A DNA stretch of 37,931 nt from Sandaracinus sp. (lineage in GTDB: Bacteria > Myxococcota_A > Polyangia > Polyangiales > Houyiibacteriaceae): assembly GCA_002699025.1 (NCBI GenBank), contig PABA01000114.1, forward strand, positions 1 through 37,931, in the 5' to 3' direction. Positions 25,488 to 35,572 of this stretch are shown here, one piece after another (the first letter of the stretch is position 1; each line of letters opens with the position of its first letter). The notes beneath the pieces were generated by a model. It had not been told where the DNA came from. It saw nothing but the letters and a program-made list of their open reading frames with translations, and did not search any database. The translations under genes and the position numbers were made by a program.

Positions 25488-25919
25488 ATGCGCGTTCACG
25501 CCTTCGCCTTCGCCCTCCTCCTCGCCGCTCCCCTCGCTCTCGCCGGCTGCAAGGCCGACCAGGGGGACACGTGCAAGGAGGACGACGACTGCTCGGGGAG
25601 CCTTCTCTGCTGCAAGGCGACCTTCTCCGTGACCGGCCGCGGCACCTGCGAGGCGAGCTGCGAGGACCTCGGAGAGGACGCCGGGCCCGGGGAGGACGCG
25701 GGCCCCGCCGAGGACGCGGGCCCCGCCGAGGACGCGGCCACGCCGAGCGACGCCGGCGGGGAGGACGCGGGCGGCGAGGACGCGGGCGCCGAGGAGGACG
25801 CAGGCGCGGAGGACGCCGGTCCCGAGGACGCCGGCTCCGAGGACGCGGGCACCGACGCCGGCTCCGAGGACGCGGGCACCGACGCCGGTCCCGAGGACGC
25901 GGGCACCGACGCCGGCTGA
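25488..25919 (+). CDS. small cysteine-containing lipoprotein with an Asp-Ala-Gly repeat tail
   Basis: A 143-residue protein. The signal peptide ends in the lipobox LALAGC (Cys21). A short domain follows, with CKEDDDCSG, LLCCKA, GTCEASCED and paired cysteines. About 75 residues of EDAG-type repeats (EDAGPEDAG, TDAGSEDAG) run to the stop. The repeat part is acidic and surely disordered, so it may be a surface spacer. Similar DAG linkers occur widely in myxobacterial lipoproteins, and one lies in the lipoprotein at 29520. In most proteins the linker leads to a domain; here it ends the protein, so it may be a truncated or purely extended form. Its anchoring would need the nearby Lgt. Confidence 0.75.
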   Translation: MRVHAFAFALLLAAPLALAGCKADQGDTCKEDDDCSGSLLCCKATFSVTGRGTCEASCEDLGEDAGPGEDAGPAEDAGPAEDAATPSDAGGEDAGGEDAGAEEDAGAEDAGPEDAGSEDAGTDAGSEDAGTDAGPEDAGTDAG

Positions 25920-26086
25920 GATCCGCGCTCCGTCGACGAACCGCCTTCAGGGGTCCCGCTGAGTCGCCCACCGCGGCTCCCGGCACCCGGTGTCGCGGTC
26001 GCCGCGCGCTGCCCCGGAGGGGGTGGCATCGGGTCGCTCCCCCGGGCGGGGGGCGCCCGATACGCGACAGCGGCGAGCGCGCACGG

Positions 26087-26092
26087 TAGGAT
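26087..26092 (+). promoter_or_regulatory. -10-like TAGGAT box before the kinase gene
   Basis: TAGGAT lies 12 nt before ATG 26105, so the predicted transcript would have only about 5 nt of leader. It is the same hexamer as before the gene starting at 2027. Confidence 0.35.
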
Positions 26093-26104
26093 CGGCGCTC
26101 CGCG

Positions 26105-28012
<1,908 letters not shown>

Positions 28013-28030
28013 GCGTCGACCCGCTCGTCA

Positions 28031-28172
28031 TGAGGCGTCCGGTGCCGTGCGTCCGGTGCCATGCGTCCGGTGCGATGCGGCGTCCGGTGCGTCCGGTGCG
28101 ATGCGGCGTCCGGTGCGATGCGGCGTCCGGTGCCTCCGGTGCCCTGAGGCGTCCGGTGCCACGCGGCGTCCG
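28031..28172. repeat. 17-bp-type tandem repeat (GCGTCCGGTGC core)
   Basis: The core gcgtccggtgc occurs about nine times with spacers such as gatgcg. The clearest unit is 17 bp. It follows the kinase gene directly. The rest of the 455-bp gap (28173-28467) holds the inverted repeat and promoter described separately and no gene. Confidence 0.85.
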
Positions 28173-28324
28173 CTGTTCCCGTGAGCGTGCGTGGGGGCGC
28201 GGTCGGGGCCGACAGGGGCCGAGCCCGACGCGCGGGAGCCCTCGGTGGGCCCGGGCAGAGCGCCGACGCGGGAGCGGGCTCCGGGGCGCCGCGCGAACGG
28301 CCATCGCGCGGTCTGGGCATCGAG

Positions 28325-28340
28325 TGTCGTTTCTGCGACA
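28325..28340. promoter_or_regulatory. inverted repeat TGTCG-N6-CGACA upstream of a promoter
   Basis: A perfect 5-bp dyad with a 6-bp centre lies 43 bp upstream of the -35 box at 28383. It sits in the most AT-rich part of the gap. The position fits an activator or repressor site, but no protein can be assigned. Confidence 0.3.
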
Positions 28341-28382
28341 ATCGCGGGGCGCGGAGTGGGCAGGAGTTGGCAAAGGTGACGT

Positions 28383-28412
28383 TTGACGCCTCGTCGAGTT
28401 CGGGCTTAGGTT
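28383..28412 (+). promoter_or_regulatory. sigma70-like promoter TTGACG with TTAGGT/TAGGTT
   Basis: The -35 TTGACG (28383-28388) is followed after 17 bp by TTAGGT, or after 18 bp by TAGGTT (28407-28412). Transcription would start about 50 nt before ATG 28468. It would drive the TPR-PEGA gene and the overlapping cupredoxin lipoprotein. Confidence 0.5.
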
Positions 28413-28467
28413 CGCGCGGCGCCGCGGGCTCCCGCGCGGGGGGTTCTGCGCGCCGGAGGCAGATCGC

Positions 28468-29520
28468 ATGCGCACCCGACTTCGTCTCTCGCTCACGATG
28501 ATCGCCCTGCTCGGGCTCGCGGCCCCCGCCGCCGCCCAGCAGGCGGACGGCGCCTCCGAGGAGGCTGCCGGAGAAGACGCCGCCGCCGAGACGCCGGCGG
28601 CCGAGCCGACCGAGGAAGAGCGTCAGCAGGCTCGCGAGGCCTACGCGCAGGGCCAGGAGCTCTTCCGGGCGGGCCAGTTCGAGGAGTCGCTGGCGAGCTT
28701 CGAGCGCGCCTACGAGCTCATCCCGAACCCGGTGGTGCTGCTCGGCGTGGCCGAGGCGTCGGAGCGCACCGGCGACGTGACGCGCACCATCGAGGCGCTC
28801 GAGGGGTACCTCGAGGGGCGCCCGGACGCGCCCGACCGGGCCGACGTCGAGGCGCGGCTCGAGCGGCTCCGGGCGATCCCCGGGCAGATCTTCGTGAGCA
28901 CCGACCCGCAGGGCGCGACCATCGTGCTCGACGGCGAGGACACGGGGGAGGTCACGCCGGCGACGCTCGAGGCGGGCGCCGGTGACCACGTCGTCTCGCT
29001 CACGCTCGAGGGCTACGAGCCCGTCGAGGGGAGCGTCTCCGTGCTGCCCTCGTCGCGGCACGAGGTGAACGCCGAGTTCACGCCGCTCCCGCCGCCCGAG
29101 CCGGAGACGCAGGAGGGCGGCCTGAACGGCGAGGGCGAGCCCATCGAGGAGGCCGCCGCCGAGGACGGCGAGGACGAGAGCGCCGACGACGAGGGTCCCG
29201 GGACGGCCGTCTGGGTGACCTCCGGCATCGCCGCGGCGACGCTGGTCGGCGGCACCGTGCTCGGCTTCATGGCGCTCTCGCGCGAGGCCGAGTTCGATGA
29301 CGAGCCCTCGGCCGACAAGGCCGACCAGGGCGAGAATTTCGCGCTCTTCGCCGACGTGCTCTTCGGCGTGGCGGCGGTCTCGGCGATCACGGCGATCGTG
29401 CTCTTCCTGACCGACGACGCCGACGAGGACGAGGACGACGAGGACGCGACGGCGGGGCTGCAGCTCACGCCCGTGATGACGCGGCAGGGCGGCGGAGTGT
29501 CCGCACGGCTGAGCTTCTGA
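28468..29520 (+). CDS. secreted TPR-PEGA domain membrane protein
   Basis: A 350-residue protein with a signal peptide ending AAAQQ (about residue 24) and an acidic linker. TPR-like helices cover ~50-130 (EAYAQGQELFRAGQFEESL, IPNPVVLLGVAEASERTGD). A PEGA domain follows at ~136-200 (PGQIFVSTDPQGATIVLDG, then GYEPVEGSV). After an acidic spacer come two membrane helices (about 250-272 and 293-313) flanking a short charged loop. This is a common myxobacterial envelope architecture of unknown role; PEGA domains are thought to bind surface-layer or wall components. Its TGA overlaps the next ATG by 1 nt (TGATG), so it is co-translated with the cupredoxin lipoprotein. Confidence 0.8.
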   Translation: MRTRLRLSLTMIALLGLAAPAAAQQADGASEEAAGEDAAAETPAAEPTEEERQQAREAYAQGQELFRAGQFEESLASFERAYELIPNPVVLLGVAEASERTGDVTRTIEALEGYLEGRPDAPDRADVEARLERLRAIPGQIFVSTDPQGATIVLDGEDTGEVTPATLEAGAGDHVVSLTLEGYEPVEGSVSVLPSSRHEVNAEFTPLPPPEPETQEGGLNGEGEPIEEAAAEDGEDESADDEGPGTAVWVTSGIAAATLVGGTVLGFMALSREAEFDDEPSADKADQGENFALFADVLFGVAAVSAITAIVLFLTDDADEDEDDEDATAGLQLTPVMTRQGGGVSARLSF

Positions 29521-30806
29521 TGGCGGCTGGCATGAGGATTCGCATGGGGATGTGGCGTGTTGCGGCGTGCGGGCTGATGCTCGCGCTCTTCGGGGGCTGT
29601 GAGCTGGTCGTGGACTTCGACCGGAGCCGGATCCCGGAGGGCGGGATGGACGCCGGGGAGGACGCGGGGACCGGTGAGGTCGACGCGGGCGACGACGAGA
29701 TGGACGCCGGCGAGGACATGGACGCGGCGATGGAAGACGCCGGCGAGGACATGGACGCGGCGATGGAAGACGCCGGCGAGGACATGGACGCGGCGGTGGA
29801 CGACGCGGGCATGGACGACGCGGGCTCGGAGGACGCCGGGCCCGAGGACGCCGGGCCCGAGGACGCGGGCGAGGACGCCGGGCCCGAGTGCACCATGGCC
29901 TCCGAGTGCGACGACTCGGTCGACTGCACGGTCGACGCCTGCACCGATGGCGCGTGCGTGAACACGCCCGACGACGCCATGTGCGACGACTCGGACGAGT
30001 GCACCGCGGACATGTGCGACATGACGACCGGCTGCGCGAACGTGCCCATCTGCGGCGTGGACGTCTCGGCGGGCTCGATCATGCTCGACGACCTGACGAC
30101 CATCGTGGTCATCCCCGAGGTCGAGGCCGCCGTGGCGGGCTTCATCGTCATCCACGAGGACGACGCGGGCAGCCCCGGCGGGACGACGATCGGGCACGCG
30201 CCGGTCGCCGCGGGCGTCAACACCGACGTCTCGGTGGACCTCGTCCGCCGGGTCGCCGACGGCGAGGTGCTGCACGCGATGCTCCACGTGGACTCGACGA
30301 CGGAGGGGACCGTGGGCACCTACGACGGCCCGGGGACCGACCCGCCCGCGACGCTCGACGGGATGATCGTCAACGAGTTCTTCACGGCGACCGTCCCGGC
30401 GGGGACGCCGGACCTGGAGGTCACGCTCGAGCCGATCTCGACGATGCACTACGAGTTCGTCTCTTCGCGCCCGTCGACCTTCACGGCGCCCAGCGGGTTC
30501 GACCCCGAGTGGACCCTCCTACGCGGCTTCCGCTACCGCGTCGTGAACGACGCGCTGCCCTTCGACCATCCCTTCGAGCTGGTCAGCGACAACGCGGACG
30601 GCGGGCCGATGGACGACACCGAGCAGCTCTCGCAGGATCCGATGACCGCCGGGGCGCTCGAGGGCGATATGTCGATCGACTGGGACGAGAGTGACGACCG
30701 CGACGTGCTCTTCACGGTCAGCCCGGCGTTCGAGGTCATCGATGTCTACCGCTGCGCCAGCCACACCGGCCCGATGCGGGGCGACATCGTCTACGCGGAC
30801 TTCTGA
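29520..30806 (+). CDS. lipoprotein with DAG linker, cysteine-rich repeat, DUF7282-like and cupredoxin domains
   Basis: A 428-residue protein. The lipobox is LALFGGC (Cys27); an internal ATG at 29532 could also serve as start. Residues ~40-120 are acidic DAG/EDMDAA repeats. A Dickkopf-like cysteine region follows (SECDDSVDCTVDACTDGAC, then DECTADMCD). Residues ~180-300 contain AVAGFIVIHEDDAGSPG and a beta pattern typical of DUF7282. The C-terminus is a cupredoxin: the first ligand is His in DHPFEL, and Cys-His-Met occur in YRCASHTGPMRG (C-x2-H-x3-M), fitting a type-1 copper site. A cell-surface copper or electron-transfer role is inferred. Overlap with the PEGA gene suggests both act in the same envelope complex. 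Confidence 0.75.
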   Translation: MAAGMRIRMGMWRVAACGLMLALFGGCELVVDFDRSRIPEGGMDAGEDAGTGEVDAGDDEMDAGEDMDAAMEDAGEDMDAAMEDAGEDMDAAVDDAGMDDAGSEDAGPEDAGPEDAGEDAGPECTMASECDDSVDCTVDACTDGACVNTPDDAMCDDSDECTADMCDMTTGCANVPICGVDVSAGSIMLDDLTTIVVIPEVEAAVAGFIVIHEDDAGSPGGTTIGHAPVAAGVNTDVSVDLVRRVADGEVLHAMLHVDSTTEGTVGTYDGPGTDPPATLDGMIVNEFFTATVPAGTPDLEVTLEPISTMHYEFVSSRPSTFTAPSGFDPEWTLLRGFRYRVVNDALPFDHPFELVSDNADGGPMDDTEQLSQDPMTAGALEGDMSIDWDESDDRDVLFTVSPAFEVIDVYRCASHTGPMRGDIVYADF

Positions 30807-30827
30807 GGGCTGCGGCGGAGGCTGGAA

Positions 30828-30859
30828 GAAGGGGAGCGGGCTCCGGCCGGCTCCCCTTC
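30828..30859. terminator. strong hairpin, possibly bidirectional terminator
   Basis: A perfect 10-bp stem (GAAGGGGAGC / GCTCCCCTTC) with a 12-nt loop lies 22 bp after the cupredoxin stop. Only short T runs follow on either strand. It could terminate both the plus-strand gene and the minus-strand NAD kinase operon. Confidence 0.5.
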
Positions 30860-30892
30860 GTCGTTCCGAGGGTCGATCGGCGGCGCCGGGCT

Positions 30893-31228
30893 GGGAGCGG
30901 GAGCCGGAGCGCGAGCGGGAGCTCGAGCGAGAGGGAGCCGGAGCGCGAGCGGGAGCCGGAGCGCGAGCGGGAGCGGGAGCCCAAGCGAGAGCCCGAGCGA
31001 GAGGGAGCCGGAGCGCGAGCGGGAGCGGGAGCCCAAGCGAGAGCCCGAGCGAGAGGGAGCCGGAGCGTGAGCGGGAGCGTGAGCGGGAGCTCGAGCGAGA
31101 GGGAGCCGGAGCGCGAGCAGGAGCGGGAGCCCAAGCGAGAGCGAGAGCCCGAGCCCGAGCCCAGGCGAGAGCGAGAGCGCGAGCAGGAGCGGGAGCCTCG
31201 AGCGCGAGCGGGAGCTCGAGCCGAGCCC
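30893..31228. repeat. hexamer-based low-complexity tract (GAGCNN)
   Basis: About 335 bp are built from GAGCGG, GAGCGC, GAGCGA and GAGCCG/GAGCTC hexamers, with larger 30-60 bp blocks repeated. T is almost absent on the plus strand. Reading frames give Glu-Arg-Glu-Pro or Ser-Arg-Gly repeats on opposite strands, with no start or domain. It lies between the convergent ends of the cupredoxin lipoprotein gene and the NAD kinase gene. Confidence 0.85.
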
Positions 31229-31230
31229 GG

Positions 31231-32103
31231 TCAGCGGCCTCGGCTTCGGAGGCCGAGGAGGGTGAGCGGTTCGGCGGAGCGGCGGAGGACGATCTCGGAG
31301 CCCACGTCGACCTCGGCGACCTTCTGGGCGCCGTCGAAGTAGATGCGGCCCTCGCGGATCTGCGTCTTCACGAGCAGCTCCTCGCCGTCGGGGATCAGGC
31401 CCTTGGCGAGCTCCATGGAGGCGCCGCGAGGGCGGTAGAGCTCGCGCACGACCCACTGGAGCTTCTTGGAGCCGATGGGGAGCACCTTGCCGCCGGCGCT
31501 CCGTTGCGCCGCCGTCGAGCCGGCCGCCGGGCCGACCCAGATGCCGCTGCAGGCGTGGCTCTCCTCGACTTCGCCGAAGCGGATCAGAAAGCGCGTCGTG
31601 GCCGCCGGGCAGTCGTGGCAGAAGAGCACGTCGTTGAGCACGCGCGTGTGGGCGACGCGCTCGTCGATGCGCACCTCCATGCGCGTCAGCTTGGTCGGCC
31701 GGAGGCGCTCCTCGAGGGCGGCGTCGATGGTCTCGCCGACGTTGTGCCGGTCGCCGGCGCAGAAGTAGCCGACGCTGTGCTCGGGGTCGCTGTTGATCGC
31801 GACCATGGGCGTGCCCTTGCCCACGGTGTGCGACGCCCAGAGGAGCGTGCCGTCGCCGCCGAGGGTGAAGACCATGTCGAAGCCGTCGGCGGGCTCGTGG
31901 TGCTCGTGCCGGAACACGGTCTCGACGCCGCGCTCGGCGAAGGCGGCCTCGGCCTCCTCGAGCGCCCGGTGGTGGTTGGCGTGCGCGCGCTCGAGGCTCG
32001 CCACGGCCCGGTCGCCGGCGGCGATCAGCGCGCGGATGCGCGGGTCGTCCTCGGCATGCCAGCGCTCGTAGGCGGTCTTCTTGTAGACGACGAGGACCTT
32101 CAC
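31231..32103 (-). CDS. NAD kinase family protein
   Basis: A 290-residue protein with the NAD-kinase signatures TLGGDGTLLWAS (GGDG at 82-85), AINSDPEHSVGYF, LNDVLF (the NE/D motif) and SGIWVGPAAGSTAA. These bind ATP and NAD and complete the active site. NAD kinase phosphorylates NAD to NADP. Compared with classical PpnK, the NE/D and STPTGS motifs are altered (LNDV, AAGSTAA), so it belongs to a divergent branch. The GTG at 32103 overlaps the Nudix stop by 4 nt. It is the last gene of an operon with transaldolase, which links NADP supply and the pentose phosphate pathway. Confidence 0.82.
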   Translation of the reverse strand: MKVLVVYKKTAYERWHAEDDPRIRALIAAGDRAVASLERAHANHHRALEEAEAAFAERGVETVFRHEHHEPADGFDMVFTLGGDGTLLWASHTVGKGTPMVAINSDPEHSVGYFCAGDRHNVGETIDAALEERLRPTKLTRMEVRIDERVAHTRVLNDVLFCHDCPAATTRFLIRFGEVEESHACSGIWVGPAAGSTAAQRSAGGKVLPIGSKKLQWVVRELYRPRGASMELAKGLIPDGEELLVKTQIREGRIYFDGAQKVAEVDVGSEIVLRRSAEPLTLLGLRSRGR

Positions 32104-32765
32104 GCGGCCCCCCGCTCGGTGGCGAAGCGCCGCAGGCCGAGCTCGCTCTTGGCGTCGCCGATCCGCCCTGCGTCGCAGGCCTCGAGCGCGTCGGCGAGCG
32201 CGAAGAAGCGCACGGCGGCGCGGGCCTCGACGGGCGTGCCGTCTTCGGTCGGCGCCCCGCGCTCGGCGGGGACGACCTCGGCGGCGAAGTAGTAGAGCCG
32301 CTCGGCGAGCACGCCGGGGCTGAGGAAGACCGGCGCGCCCAGCGGCCGGAAGGTCTCGGGCGCGAGCGCGAAGCCCGTCTCCTCGAGGGTCTCCCGGGCG
32401 GCGCAGGCGCGGAGCCCGGCCTCGCCCCGCTCGCTCGGCTCGACCAGCCCGGCCGGCAGCTCCCAGAGCATCGGCGCGACCTCGGCGTCCGCCGGCACGG
32501 CGAGCTCGTGGCGGAACGCGAGCGGTGGCCGCAGCGAGGAGCGGAGGCAGACGCGGCCCGCGGCGTCGTGGAGCAGGAGCACCACCGCGTCCGTCGCCCG
32601 CCGCTCGACCGCGTCGTAGAGGTAGGGCTCGCTGAGCTCGCCGTCCTCCCAGCGGTTCCGCAGCCGCCGGCGGCGGAGGCGCAGGAAGCCCTCGCCCGAC
32701 TCGGGGCTGAGGTCGTCCACGAGCTCCACGCGGGTCGCGGGGAGGTCCCAGTCGCGCTCGGCCAT
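32100..32765 (-). CDS. Nudix hydrolase, ADP-ribose pyrophosphatase-like
   Basis: A 221-residue protein with the Nudix box in PAGLVEPSERGEAGL followed by RETLEETGF. The central catalytic REXXEE part is intact, and one or more residues are inserted between G and RE relative to the classic spacing. The flanking LWELPAGLVE and FLSPGVLAERLYYF segments match the ADP-ribose/NDP-sugar pyrophosphatase group (NudF-like), in which the Pro-Gly loop sets specificity. Such enzymes split ADP-ribose, an NAD breakdown product, which suits the adjacent NAD kinase. It overlaps its upstream neighbour by 1 nt (TGATG) and its downstream neighbour by 4 nt. Confidence 0.8.
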   Translation of the reverse strand: MAERDWDLPATRVELVDDLSPESGEGFLRLRRRRLRNRWEDGELSEPYLYDAVERRATDAVVLLLHDAAGRVCLRSSLRPPLAFRHELAVPADAEVAPMLWELPAGLVEPSERGEAGLRACAARETLEETGFALAPETFRPLGAPVFLSPGVLAERLYYFAAEVVPAERGAPTEDGTPVEARAAVRFFALADALEACDAGRIGDAKSELGLRRFATERGAA

Positions 32766-33358
32766 CAGGGTGCAGGGGGTGGAGGCGGGAGCTCGGCGGG
32801 CGGCGGCGGCTCGGCGGGCCCGCCCATGTGCCAGACCAGGCTGAGCCCCGGCGAGACGAGGAAGCGCTCGAGCTCGCCCCAGAGGCGCCAGACCTCCACG
32901 TCGACGCCGAGGGCGATGCGCTCGCCGAGGGCCACGTCGAAGCGCGCGCCGCCGCTGAGCCAGGCGCCGCCGCGGAGGCCGAGGTTGGTCGCGCCGCCCC
33001 AGAAGCCGGCGCGGACGTAGGCGTGGACGCCGACCGGGTCCGGGAGGAAGCCGATGCCGACCGTCGCGCCGATGGGCGCGAAGATGCGGTTCACGTCGTC
33101 GTTGTCGCTGGTGATGGCGCCGATGCCGATCGCCAGGCCCACGGTCGCCGGTCCGAAGCGCTGGTGGAGATCCACCATCGTGCCGCCGCCGAGGCGCCGC
33201 TCGTCCTCGCCGGGCTCCCAGAGGAGGAAGCCGCGGATGGAGCCGCTCGGCTCCCAGTCGGCCGGCGTGTGGCGCACGCCCTCCTGGGCCGCGGCGGGCG
33301 CCGCGAGCGCGAGGAGGGCGAGGCTGGCCGCGAGGGCCCCGGCGAGGCGTCGGCTCAC
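32765..33358 (-). CDS. outer-membrane beta-barrel-like protein
   Basis: A 197-residue protein with a signal peptide ([18 protein letters not shown]) and alternating amphipathic strands ([45 protein letters not shown]-type end [14 protein letters not shown]). It then has a proline-rich tail ([14 protein letters not shown]) that would lie after the barrel. Strand number suggests a small barrel of eight or so strands. No family is recognised. GTG 33358 lies within the transaldolase stop (4-nt overlap). Its insertion between metabolic genes is unexpected and may simply reflect operon packing. Confidence 0.6.
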   Translation of the reverse strand: MSRRLAGALAASLALLALAAPAAAQEGVRHTPADWEPSGSIRGFLLWEPGEDERRLGGGTMVDLHQRFGPATVGLAIGIGAITSDNDDVNRIFAPIGATVGIGFLPDPVGVHAYVRAGFWGGATNLGLRGGAWLSGGARFDVALGERIALGVDVEVWRLWGELERFLVSPGLSLVWHMGGPAEPPPPAELPPPPPAP

Positions 33359-34002
33359 GCGCCGGCGGTCTTCTTGGCGTCGGCCAGGAACTTCTCGAGG
33401 CCGGCGTCGGTGAGCGGGTGCTTCAGGAGCTGGTGGATGACCTTGTGCGGGAGCGTCGCGACGTCCGCGCCGAGGAGGGCCGCCTCGACCACGTGCATGG
33501 GGTGCCGGATGCTCGCGGCGAGCACCTCCGTGTCGTAGTCGTAGTTCTGGTAGATCGTGACGATCTCCTGGATGAGGTGCATGCCCGTGCCGCTGATGTC
33601 GTCGATGCGGCCGATGAAGGGGCTGATGTAGGTGGCGCCGGCCTTCGCGGCCATGATGGCCTGCGGGGCGCTGAAGCAGAGGGTGACGTTCGTCTTGATG
33701 CCCTCGGCCGTCAGCGCGCGCACCGCCTTCAGGCCCTCGGCGATGAGCGGGACCTTCACGACGATGTTGTCGTGCCAGGCGGCGAGCTCCTTGCCCTCCT
33801 TCACGATGCCCTCGAAGTCCGTCGCCAGGACCTCGGCGCTGATCGGGCCGTCGACGAGCTCGCAGATCTCGAGGGTGACCTCCTTCTGACCCCGGCCGGT
33901 CTTGGCGATGAGGCTGGGGTTGGTGGTCACGCCGTCGACGAGGCCCATCGCGGCCGCGTCGCGGATCTCGTCGATGTCCGCGGTGTCGATGAAGATCTTC
34001 AT
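33355..34002 (-). CDS. tal: transaldolase (small TalC/MipB-type)
   Basis: A 215-residue class I aldolase. It shows [11 protein letters not shown] (D6), [13 protein letters not shown], the Schiff-base lysine K83 in [18 protein letters not shown] and [14 protein letters not shown]. Two positions separate transaldolase from fructose-6-phosphate aldolase in this family. Here they read Glu (SAEVLATD) and Phe (SPFIGRID), the transaldolase state; the aldolase has Gln and Tyr. The enzyme moves dihydroxyacetone units in the non-oxidative pentose phosphate pathway. It is first in a four-gene operon where all junctions overlap. A plausible promoter lies 64-92 bp upstream. Confidence 0.9.
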   Translation of the reverse strand: MKIFIDTADIDEIRDAAAMGLVDGVTTNPSLIAKTGRGQKEVTLEICELVDGPISAEVLATDFEGIVKEGKELAAWHDNIVVKVPLIAEGLKAVRALTAEGIKTNVTLCFSAPQAIMAAKAGATYISPFIGRIDDISGTGMHLIQEIVTIYQNYDYDTEVLAASIRHPMHVVEAALLGADVATLPHKVIHQLLKHPLTDAGLEKFLADAKKTAGA

Positions 34003-34065
34003 GGGTGCGCGCTCCGCTCTGCCGAGGCAGGCCCGACGTGGGCCTTCTTGCTCGCTGCTGAGGCA

Positions 34066-34094
34066 GGCATACGGGCCCCGGGCGGCGCGATCAA
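34066..34094 (-). promoter_or_regulatory. sigma70-like promoter TTGATC-17-TATGCC for the transaldolase operon
   Basis: On the minus strand TTGATC (34094-34089) and TATGCC (34071-34066) are separated by exactly 17 bp. The leader would be about 55 nt. Within or near it, a 13-bp direct repeat ctg(c)c/tgaggcagg occurs at 34019-34031 and 34055-34067, 36 bp apart, which could be an operator. Confidence 0.5.
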
Positions 34095-34154
34095 GGGTGG
34101 GGCGGCGGCGCGGGGGTGGGTCGCTCCCGGCGGCGGGGCCGGAACCGCACCCGG

Positions 34155-35387
34155 TCAGCGGGTGGCGGAGCGCCGGAGGCCCCGGGCGACCATGATCTGC
34201 GTGGCTACCGCGAGGCCGTGCGAGAAGTCCGAGTCGTCGGCGATCAGGCGCCGCACGAGGCGCGAGGTGTCCGCCGGGTCGAAGCGCCCCCAGCCGACGA
34301 TGACGGCCTCGCCCCAAGAGAAGCGCGTCGTGTCGAAGGTCCAGCGCCCGGCCGCGAGCGAGCCGCGCACGCCCTCGACGCGGATGGCGCCCTCGGAGGG
34401 GAAGAGGCGCATGCGCCCCTCGACGCCGAGCAGGGGCAGGGGGATGCCCCAGTCGAAGTCGACGTGCGCGTCCGTGCGCTCCACGACGCGGGCCCGGGAG
34501 CCGTGGACGAGCGAGCGCCCGAACTCCTCCGGATCGAGCATGACCTCGCGCACGCGGGCGACGCCGGTGGAGGCCCGCGCCACCACGCCGACCCGATCGA
34601 GCCGGTCGCCGTCGAGCTCGAGGAAGACGAGGTCGCCGCGCGCGAGCACCGGGGCCAGCGCCGCGAGGTCGAGCTCGCGCGGCGCCAGGGGCCCCTCGGT
34701 CACGCCCGCCGGACCGCGCGCGGCGCCCTCGGCCCGGCGCTTGGTGCCGAGCGCCATCACCGTCGTGAGCGCCACGTTGATGCTCCGCTGCACGCTCGTG
34801 CCGCCGCTGGCGAGCCGGTCGGCGATGTAGTTCGCGTCGCGCATGTCGACGCGCGAGGTGAGGACGAGGAGCGAGCGCCCCGGGCCGTCCGGCCGCACGC
34901 GCCAGCTCATGCGCCCCTCGCCCATGTCGCCGCCGGTGGAGAGGACGTCCACGCGGAGGCCGCGCGTGGGGTGGGGCGGGTAGGCGGTCATGACGTTGCG
35001 GCCGCGGAGCGTGAAGAGGGCGATCTGCCACTGCCAGGAGTAGGCGATCTGCGGCCCCTGGCGGCTCTCGATGGCGATCTCGTCGAGGGCTGGCATGAAC
35101 TCGGGGTAGCGCTCGGGGTGAAGGATGGCCTCGGCGACGCGCTCGACGGGGGCGTCGATGCGGGTGGCGAAGACGACGGCGGGCATGAGGCGCGGGTCGG
35201 GGCGGAACTGGGCGAGGACCACCGGGCCGCGATCGAGGTGGGGGGCGAGGACGTCGAGCTCGCGGGGGCTCAGGCCGCGGAGCGGGGCCTCGTCGGCCGG
35301 GGGCGGGGGCGGGGGCGCCTGGGCGAGGGCGGGGCTGGCGGTCGCGCCGAGGAGGAGCGCGAGCGCGAGGGGGCGAAGCGAAGGCAT
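34155..35387 (-). CDS. secreted protein with two SRPBCC (START/cyclase-like) domains
   Basis: A 410-residue protein. A signal peptide ([23 protein letters not shown]) sets the start at ATG 35387 rather than an upstream GTG in the repeat array. Two related halves follow, about 55-195 and 220-400. Each has an SRPBCC-like start ([54 protein letters not shown]) and a later strand-helix end ([30 protein letters not shown]). The fold forms a hydrophobic cavity for lipids or polyketides. A periplasmic lipid-binding role is an inference. No enzyme residues are recognised. It ends 152 bp before the transaldolase start. Confidence 0.7.
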   Translation of the reverse strand: MPSLRPLALALLLGATASPALAQAPPPPPPADEAPLRGLSPRELDVLAPHLDRGPVVLAQFRPDPRLMPAVVFATRIDAPVERVAEAILHPERYPEFMPALDEIAIESRQGPQIAYSWQWQIALFTLRGRNVMTAYPPHPTRGLRVDVLSTGGDMGEGRMSWRVRPDGPGRSLLVLTSRVDMRDANYIADRLASGGTSVQRSINVALTTVMALGTKRRAEGAARGPAGVTEGPLAPRELDLAALAPVLARGDLVFLELDGDRLDRVGVVARASTGVARVREVMLDPEEFGRSLVHGSRARVVERTDAHVDFDWGIPLPLLGVEGRMRLFPSEGAIRVEGVRGSLAAGRWTFDTTRFSWGEAVIVGWGRFDPADTSRLVRRLIADDSDFSHGLAVATQIMVARGLRRSATR

Positions 35388-35420
35388 CGCCTCTCGGACG
35401 GGCGCCGTCGGGCGGATCTT

Positions 35421-35528
35421 CACGCGTGGAGCTTCACGCGCGGCTCTCTACGCGCGGCTCTCTCCACGCGCGGCTCTCTCCACGCGCGGCTCTCTTCACG
35501 CGCGGCTCTCTTCACGCGCGGCTCATCA
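35421..35528. repeat. 16-bp tandem repeat array
   Basis: About seven units of cacgcgcggctctct(c/t), mostly 16 bp and shorter at the left end, lie just upstream of the SRPBCC gene. The array occupies most of the 185-bp gap to the zinc-protease lipoprotein gene and reaches to within 35 bp of the SRPBCC start. Confidence 0.9.
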
Positions 35529-35572
35529 CGGGCGGATCCTGTCGCGGCCCGGGCTTGGGGCGGGCAGGGTCT

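Noticed and set aside
28181-28501. Small gene upstream of the TPR-PEGA gene
   Set aside because: The frame crosses the inverted repeat and the TTGACG promoter and enters the real gene out of frame. The encoded sequence has no signal or domain.
30691-31240. Glu-Arg-Glu-Pro repeat protein
   Set aside because: It arises from the GAGCNN low-complexity tract, begins inside the cupredoxin gene in another frame and then runs antisense into NAD kinase.
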